Assembly (NCBI GenBank): GCA_003503945.1
Contig: DOCD01000078.1
Coordinates: 1-10,369, forward strand
Reading direction: 5' to 3'
From: Clostridiales bacterium
GTDB taxonomy: Bacteria; Bacillota; Clostridia; Christensenellales; Borkfalkiaceae
DNA length: 10,369 nucleotides
The position numbers and the translations under genes are program-made. Of the stretch, positions 6,298 to 10,369 are shown piece after piece; position 1 is the first letter of the stretch; each line of letters begins with the position of its first letter. Under the pieces are notes generated by a model. That model was not told the DNA's origin. It saw only the letters and a list, made by a program, of their open reading frames with translations, and made no database searches.

Positions 6298-7587
6298 AAT
6301 TTGTATTTTTAAATTGCCGATTGCAGAAGCCTCTATCGGCAACGCAATTACTTTGACGTTACATATTTTTTCGGTCATTTCGTTCAATAGCGTATTCTTC
6401 GCGCCGCCGCCGACTATATACAGCTTATCGAACTTTTTGCCGGTGTTTTCCGACAGCTCTTTGAGCGCTTCGCCGTAGCTCTTCGCAAGGCTCAAAAACG
6501 CGCAACGGAAGTAATCGCCGCAGCTCGCCGGCCTTACGTGAAGATAAACATCGAACTCCTGCTTCATGCTTTTGGGGGCGAGGAAGGTGTCGTCGTTGAC
6601 GTCAACGGAATAGTTAAACGTGCTCTCCCTCGCTTCTTCGACAATCTGAGTGAAAGTTTTTTCGGGGCACAGCTCGTCTTTTAAGCGGTTGACTATCCAC
6701 ATACCCATAATATTTTTCTGGTATCTGAAATATCCCGCGCCGCCCTCGTTGGAGTAATTCGCCTTGCGGCTCTTGTCGTCGGTTATCGCATCGGGCACTT
6801 TCAGCCCCAGAAGCGACCACGTGCCCGAGGATATGTACGGGCTGTCGTCCTCTATGGGTATGCCCTCGACCGCGCTCGCGGTGTCGTGCGTAGCGGGGAG
6901 TATGACCGTCGCGTCGTAGCCGATTTCCCTTTTAATCTCTTCCGATAGCTCGCCAACTACAGTTCCCGGCTGCGACAGCTCGCCGAAAAGTTTATTGTTT
7001 AAACCTAATAACCCGATAATATCCCCGTCCCATTTATGGGTTTTTGCATTTACGAGCCCCGTCGAAGTAGCGTTTGTGTATTCCTGCTTCTTTACGCCCG
7101 TAAGCAAAAAACCGAGGTAGTCGGGCAGCATAAGCATGCTTTCCGCTTTTTCTATCTTTCCGCTCTGTTTATCCGCATACAGCTGATATATTGTATTGAA
7201 CTGCTGAAACTGTATGCCCGTCCTTTTGTACAGTTCGTCGAAGGATATTAAGCCGTGAACGGCGTTTGCCGCCTTTGCGGTGCGCCTGTCGCGGTAGGCG
7301 AACACCTCGCCTATAAGCTTGTCGTCCTTATCTAAAAGCGCGTAATCCACCGCCCAGGTGTCTATGCCTATATACGACGGGGCTTTGCCGACTTCCGCCG
7401 CCTTTTTCAAGCCATTGACAACCTCTTTAAAAAGGCTGTCGATATCCCATATAAGGCTGTCGCCGACGTTCTTTACGCCGTTTGCAAAACGGTAGACCTC
7501 CTCCGTTTGCAGCGTTCCGTTTTCAATCCAGCCGACAATATGCCGCCCCGAGGACGCGCCTATGTCGACAGCAAGATAATACTTCAT
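6283..7587 (-). CDS. rhaB: Rhamnulokinase, short at the C-terminus
   Basis: A 434-residue FGGY-family sugar kinase that phosphorylates L-rhamnulose at position 1 using ATP. DIGASSGR (8-15) is the N-terminal phosphate loop and GIDTWAVDYALLD (74-86) is typical of RhaB. THDTASAV (233-240) contains the catalytic base Asp235, SGTWS lies at 254-258, and GGGAKN (393-398) is the adenosine loop. Known RhaB proteins are about 480-490 residues. Here the chain stops eleven residues after SAIG, where relatives continue with about 40 more. There is no leftover sequence in another frame, because rhaA begins on the stop codon. Activity is likely but not assured. The gene starts 3 bases after the rhamnosidase stop, with only a weak GCGGA-type ribosome site, so it probably depends on coupling. 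Confidence 0.93.
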   Translation of the reverse strand: MKYYLAVDIGASSGRHIVGWIENGTLQTEEVYRFANGVKNVGDSLIWDIDSLFKEVVNGLKKAAEVGKAPSYIGIDTWAVDYALLDKDDKLIGEVFAYRDRRTAKAANAVHGLISFDELYKRTGIQFQQFNTIYQLYADKQSGKIEKAESMLMLPDYLGFLLTGVKKQEYTNATSTGLVNAKTHKWDGDIIGLLGLNNKLFGELSQPGTVVGELSEEIKREIGYDATVILPATHDTASAVEGIPIEDDSPYISSGTWSLLGLKVPDAITDDKSRKANYSNEGGAGYFRYQKNIMGMWIVNRLKDELCPEKTFTQIVEEARESTFNYSVDVNDDTFLAPKSMKQEFDVYLHVRPASCGDYFRCAFLSLAKSYGEALKELSENTGKKFDKLYIVGGGAKNTLLNEMTEKICNVKVIALPIEASAIGNLKIQIKGVK

Positions 7588-7590
7588 AAA

Positions 7591-10134
7591 TTACAGTTCC
7601 GCAGAAAAATTATATTTACCCGACGCAACTTCCCTTTCGGTTCCGTCGGGAAGCGCGATTACGGCTTTCGTTCCGCAAGGCACCTCGACATTAATTTCGA
7701 AAACCCCGTCCGCGATTTTCCAGTCGCTTACAATCCTTCCGTACGGGGTGTTCACTTCGCCTTTCGCAAAGCTGAGTCCGCCGCCGATAACCGGCGCGAC
7801 ACGGAAAGTTTTATACCCGCCCGAGGTCGGCTGAATGCCCGCTATCCTCCTGTAAAGGAAATCGCCGACCGAGCCGAAGCCGTAATGATTGAACGAAATC
7901 ATACCGCCCGTACCGTCGTTGCCGATACGGCATACTCCGTCCTCGTCGAGCCCGTCCCAGCGCTCCCACACCGTGGTTGCGCCCGCCTTGACCTCGTACA
8001 ACCACGAAGGGCATTTTGTATTGAGCAGCATTTTATAAGCGACGTCCGCATAGCCGTTGTCGGCAAGCGCGAACAGAATATACGGCGTGCCGGGGAAGCC
8101 CGTGCCTATGCAATAATTGTTTTTTTCGATAAGCTTTACAAGGTTTTCCGCCGCCTTGCGTTTGGTGTCCGCCCCGAACATATTAAAGTAAAGCGGCAAC
8201 ACGTACGCCGTCTGAAACTCGTTTTTAAGCTTACCGTTTCCGTCCGTCAAAACGCTTTCGTAAGCGTCGCAGACTTTGGAGTTTAATTTTTTATAATATT
8301 TTTCGTCCTTTTCGTTGCCCAAAAGCTTTGCGATTTCCGAAAGCATGCCGCTCGTCGCCGCAAGCGAAGCCGTACCCGTCCACTTGCAACGCGCCTGCCA
8401 CTGTCCCATTTTGGGCACGTCGGGCGCGACCCAGTCGCCGAACTGCATCATCGGTAAATCGCTCCAGATATAGCGGTGTTTGCCCACGCCGATATTCGCC
8501 CACCATTTGCACGCTTTTACGTACTTTTTCATCGTTTGATAATTTTCTTTGAGTACGTTTATATCGCCGTAGGCAAGATACATGGCGTACGGCACGAACA
8601 CGCACGCGTCGCCCCAGAAAGCTATCGCCTTTTTGGGCATGGTCGCGGGGAAGCCGTAGCCCTGCACGGGCACGGTGTTGGGTATACCGCCGTGACGGGT
8701 CTGCTCGCTCCTCACGTCTTTGAGCCATTTATCGAGAAAGCGGGTCATATCGAAGTTATAACAAGCCGTGGGCGCGAATATAGCTATGTCGCCCGTCCAA
8801 CCCATTCTTTCGTCGCGCTGGGGGCAGTCGGTTGGTATATCGACGAAATTCGACTTGCCGCTCCAACGTATATTTTCCTGTAATCTGTTTATGAGCGGGT
8901 CGGAGCACTCGAACGAGCCGTTGTCCTCTATATCCGAATAAAGCGCAACCGACTCCGCCTCGATATCCTTTTCATCGACCCCGCTTATGCCCGCATAACG
9001 GAAGCCCATATAGGTCATACGCGGCGTGAATCTTTGCACGCCGTCAGTGCATGTATATTCTATGCGGCACTTCGCGGAGCGCAGAAACACCGTGTTAAGC
9101 TCGCCGTTTTCGGTAAGCACCTCCGCATGGCGTATAACTATTTTCTGACCTTTTTTGCCGTTGACCTTGAAGCGAACAACGCCCGCAAGGTTCTGCCCGA
9201 AGTCGTAAATGAGCTCGCCGCTCGGCGCCTTTTTTACCGACACGGGCTTGAATACCTCGTGTGCGCGCACCATAGAGCCGTAAGTTACGGCAATGCTCGG
9301 GTTGATTTTTACCTTTTCGATTGAAGATAAGCGCCACGCCGCCTTGCTTTCATCGACCGTCGCGTCGTATATTTCGCCGTCGTAGAACTCCGCAAAGCGC
9401 AGCTTGCCGCCAAGGGTGACCCGCCAGCTTTCGTCCGTGCCTAAAACTTGCGAGGTTCCGTCCTCGAACTCCAACCTTATTTCCGCCAAAAGCGCCTGCC
9501 TGGGCGCGGTTATGCGGTTTTTGCGGGTGAACACGAACGCGCCCACCGCCCAGCCGCCCGCGACCGTACACGCGAGCGTGTTTTCCGGCTTCAACGCCGA
9601 AGTTATATCGTAAACCTGATACTGCAAACTGGTTTTATACGAAGTGAAGCCGGGCGCGAAGAAATCCTCGCCGACCTTTTCGCCGTTCAGTTCCAGCTCG
9701 TATATGCCTATTGCCGTACAGTAAATTTTTGCCGATTTTATTGTTTTTTCTATTTTAAACGATTTTTCGAAAAGCATAGGCACGGGCGAAGTTTTCTTAT
9801 CCGTGAACTTATAGCTTCCGTCGGTTATCCACTTTGCCTGCCACGGCGTATCAATCCTGCCCGTGGAAAAGGCGCTTTCCGCACACGCTTTTTCGCCGAA
9901 ATTATCCTCTGCTTCGACCTTTACCTCGTATTCGGTAAAGGGCTTCAACGGCTTGCCGCCGTAAGGGATATGAATGCGCCCGTTGGTTTCGGCGCGCCAC
10001 TCCCCCACGCTGATTTGCGCCCTTTTAAGCTCCGCGCCCTGCTTATCCGACGTAACGTTCAACGTAAACGTCGGCTGTTTTTTGTCCGTAACGCATCCGT
10101 TTGAAAGATTTTCCGTTTTAATACAAACTTTCAT
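7591..10134 (-). CDS. Alpha-L-rhamnosidase, GH78, cytoplasmic
   Basis: An 847-residue inverting glycoside hydrolase that removes terminal alpha-L-rhamnose from plant glycosides, flavonoid rhamnosides or pectin fragments. The layout matches family GH78: an Ig/Fn3-like N-terminus (about 1-95), the Bac_rhamnosid_N beta domain (about 135-290), a second beta domain (about 300-400), the alpha/alpha barrel (about 405-755) and a C-terminal beta domain (760-840). The active-site stretch DCPQRDERMGWTGD (436-449) holds the presumed general acid Glu442. VWERWDG (722-728) holds the presumed base Glu724. There is no signal peptide, lipobox or transmembrane segment, so it should act inside the cell on imported rhamnosides. 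It is the first gene of the operon. The ATG follows AAGGG (10147-10143) by 8 bases. The natural substrate is unknown. Confidence 0.95.
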   Translation of the reverse strand: MKVCIKTENLSNGCVTDKKQPTFTLNVTSDKQGAELKRAQISVGEWRAETNGRIHIPYGGKPLKPFTEYEVKVEAEDNFGEKACAESAFSTGRIDTPWQAKWITDGSYKFTDKKTSPVPMLFEKSFKIEKTIKSAKIYCTAIGIYELELNGEKVGEDFFAPGFTSYKTSLQYQVYDITSALKPENTLACTVAGGWAVGAFVFTRKNRITAPRQALLAEIRLEFEDGTSQVLGTDESWRVTLGGKLRFAEFYDGEIYDATVDESKAAWRLSSIEKVKINPSIAVTYGSMVRAHEVFKPVSVKKAPSGELIYDFGQNLAGVVRFKVNGKKGQKIVIRHAEVLTENGELNTVFLRSAKCRIEYTCTDGVQRFTPRMTYMGFRYAGISGVDEKDIEAESVALYSDIEDNGSFECSDPLINRLQENIRWSGKSNFVDIPTDCPQRDERMGWTGDIAIFAPTACYNFDMTRFLDKWLKDVRSEQTRHGGIPNTVPVQGYGFPATMPKKAIAFWGDACVFVPYAMYLAYGDINVLKENYQTMKKYVKACKWWANIGVGKHRYIWSDLPMMQFGDWVAPDVPKMGQWQARCKWTGTASLAATSGMLSEIAKLLGNEKDEKYYKKLNSKVCDAYESVLTDGNGKLKNEFQTAYVLPLYFNMFGADTKRKAAENLVKLIEKNNYCIGTGFPGTPYILFALADNGYADVAYKMLLNTKCPSWLYEVKAGATTVWERWDGLDEDGVCRIGNDGTGGMISFNHYGFGSVGDFLYRRIAGIQPTSGGYKTFRVAPVIGGGLSFAKGEVNTPYGRIVSDWKIADGVFEINVEVPCGTKAVIALPDGTEREVASGKYNFSAEL

Positions 10135-10237
10135 GACGTAAACCCTTAAATTAATAATATCGCTTTAAAAAATATCGGGCGCACGCGGACGATAGCCGCT
10201 GCGCCCGACTAAGGAGAAATATCTTTTACGTCCACTT
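10135..10237 (-). promoter_or_regulatory. Structured 5' leader of the rhamnose operon
   Basis: If transcription starts about 7 bases after the -10 (near 10237), the leader is about 100 nt. It holds GACGTAAA (10232-10225), CCTTA (10214-10210), a terminator-like hairpin, then TAAGG (10148-10144, part of the SD) and TTTACGTC (10142-10135). The first and last segments are perfect complements, as are the second and third, and they nest in the right order around the hairpin. Pairing would hide the SD and the whole spacer before the ATG. No known riboswitch class was recognised. Confidence 0.4.
10167..10208 (-). terminator. Terminator-like hairpin in the leader (possible attenuator)
   Basis: On the - strand, TCGGGCGCA (10208-10200) then GCGG (10199-10196 side) folds back on 10188-10185 and TGCGCCCGA (10183-10175). 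This gives 13 bp with one bulged base at 10184 and a 7-nt loop. TATTTTTT (10174-10167) follows at once. The + strand side has no T-run. Because a good promoter lies upstream and only about 30 bases remain before the rhamnosidase, the hairpin sits inside the operon's own leader. A role as attenuator is inferred. Confidence 0.7.
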
Positions 10238-10243
10238 GTAATC

Positions 10244-10272
10244 ATCTTAAACTGTTTGCACGTTTTTGTCAA
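10244..10272 (-). promoter_or_regulatory. Sigma-A promoter of the rhamnose operon
   Basis: TTGACA (10272-10267) is a perfect -35. TAAGAT (10249-10244) is a fair -10. The spacer is exactly 17 bases. It faces the rhamnosidase gene and is the only strong promoter seen upstream of the five-gene operon. Confidence 0.75.
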
Positions 10273-10302
10273 TATGAAATGCATTTTTGATTGAAATATT
10301 GA
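10269..10302. promoter_or_regulatory. Possible operator: inverted repeat overlapping the -35
   Basis: TCAATAT (10269-10275) and ATATTGA (10296-10302) form a 7-bp inverted repeat with a 20-base spacer, one arm overlapping the -35. Inside lies a separate perfect palindrome, AAATGCATTT (10277-10286). Either could bind a regulator. The DNA here is very AT-rich, so chance is a real alternative. Confidence 0.3.
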
Positions 10303-10369
10303 TAAACGCTCAAAAATATGCAGCTAAGTAATCAACAATGAACATTAAATTAATCTGTTATTTTCTCTT

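Noticed and set aside
7507..8286. 259-codon open frame on the + strand
   Set aside because: It is antisense to the GH78 C-terminus and the rhaB start. The translation is Arg-rich and without any family pattern, as expected for the shadow of a GC-biased gene.
9448..10104. 218-codon open frame on the + strand
   Set aside because: It is fully antisense to the well-supported rhamnosidase N-terminal domains and has no ribosome site or recognisable motif.
10299..10313. cre-like or LacI-type site (TTGA-N7-TCAA with a central CG)
   Set aside because: The spacing is off by one from the cre consensus on either strand and only four bases per arm match, so it is too weak to call in AT-rich DNA.
10338..10369. 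Possible start of a divergent + strand gene (MNIKLICYFL...)
   Set aside because: Only ten codons are visible before the window edge and no ribosome site precedes the ATG.

Overview
The window suggests a low- to mid-GC Bacillota (Clostridia-like) chromosome, probably from a gut or plant-fibre habitat. The reasons are strong AGGAGG/AAAGGAG ribosome binding sites, compact hairpin-plus-U-run terminators, a near-consensus sigma-A promoter and a complete L-rhamnose catabolic operon. The taxonomic placement is inference; no rRNA or intact tRNA is present.

Left part (1-2194): AT-rich by eye and accessory in character. It holds the last 21 codons of an unknown + strand gene (1-66), a strong terminator (185-221), and a short stretch on the - strand that reads like the 3' end of a tRNA (TTCAAGT loop, T-stem, acceptor strand, G, CCA; 307-329). 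Beside this lie several short direct repeats (357-376, 421-440) and a tandem 23-nt repeat (538-606). Then comes one + strand gene for an AAA_14/DUF4143 ATPase (652-1932). The tRNA-like fragment with nearby repeats looks like an attachment site left by an integrative element.

Right part (2195-10369): higher in GC by eye, with five tightly packed - strand genes. In transcription order they are a GH78 alpha-L-rhamnosidase, rhamnulokinase (rhaB), L-rhamnose isomerase (rhaA), rhamnulose-1-phosphate aldolase (rhaD) and a GPH-family sugar transporter. Gaps are 3 nt, a 1-nt overlap (TAATG), 2 nt and 25 nt, so this is one operon. The transporter would import a rhamnoside or rhamnose. The signal-less rhamnosidase would release rhamnose in the cytoplasm. 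RhaA, RhaB and RhaD would then give dihydroxyacetone phosphate and L-lactaldehyde. No mutarotase, lactaldehyde reductase or regulator is in the window.

Control: a TTGACA-17-TAAGAT promoter lies about 110-140 nt upstream of the rhamnosidase start. Between promoter and gene is a strong terminator-like hairpin with a U-run, flanked by two short segments that could pair with the Shine-Dalgarno region and with the exact SD-to-ATG spacer. This untranslated leader is the best candidate here for an undescribed regulatory device. At the other end, the operon and the ATPase gene converge on one bidirectional terminator (1942-1974).

Oddities: RhaB ends just after its SAIGN motif and lacks the usual C-terminal segment. 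The transporter carries a tail of about 140 residues rich in Lys, Ala and Glu.
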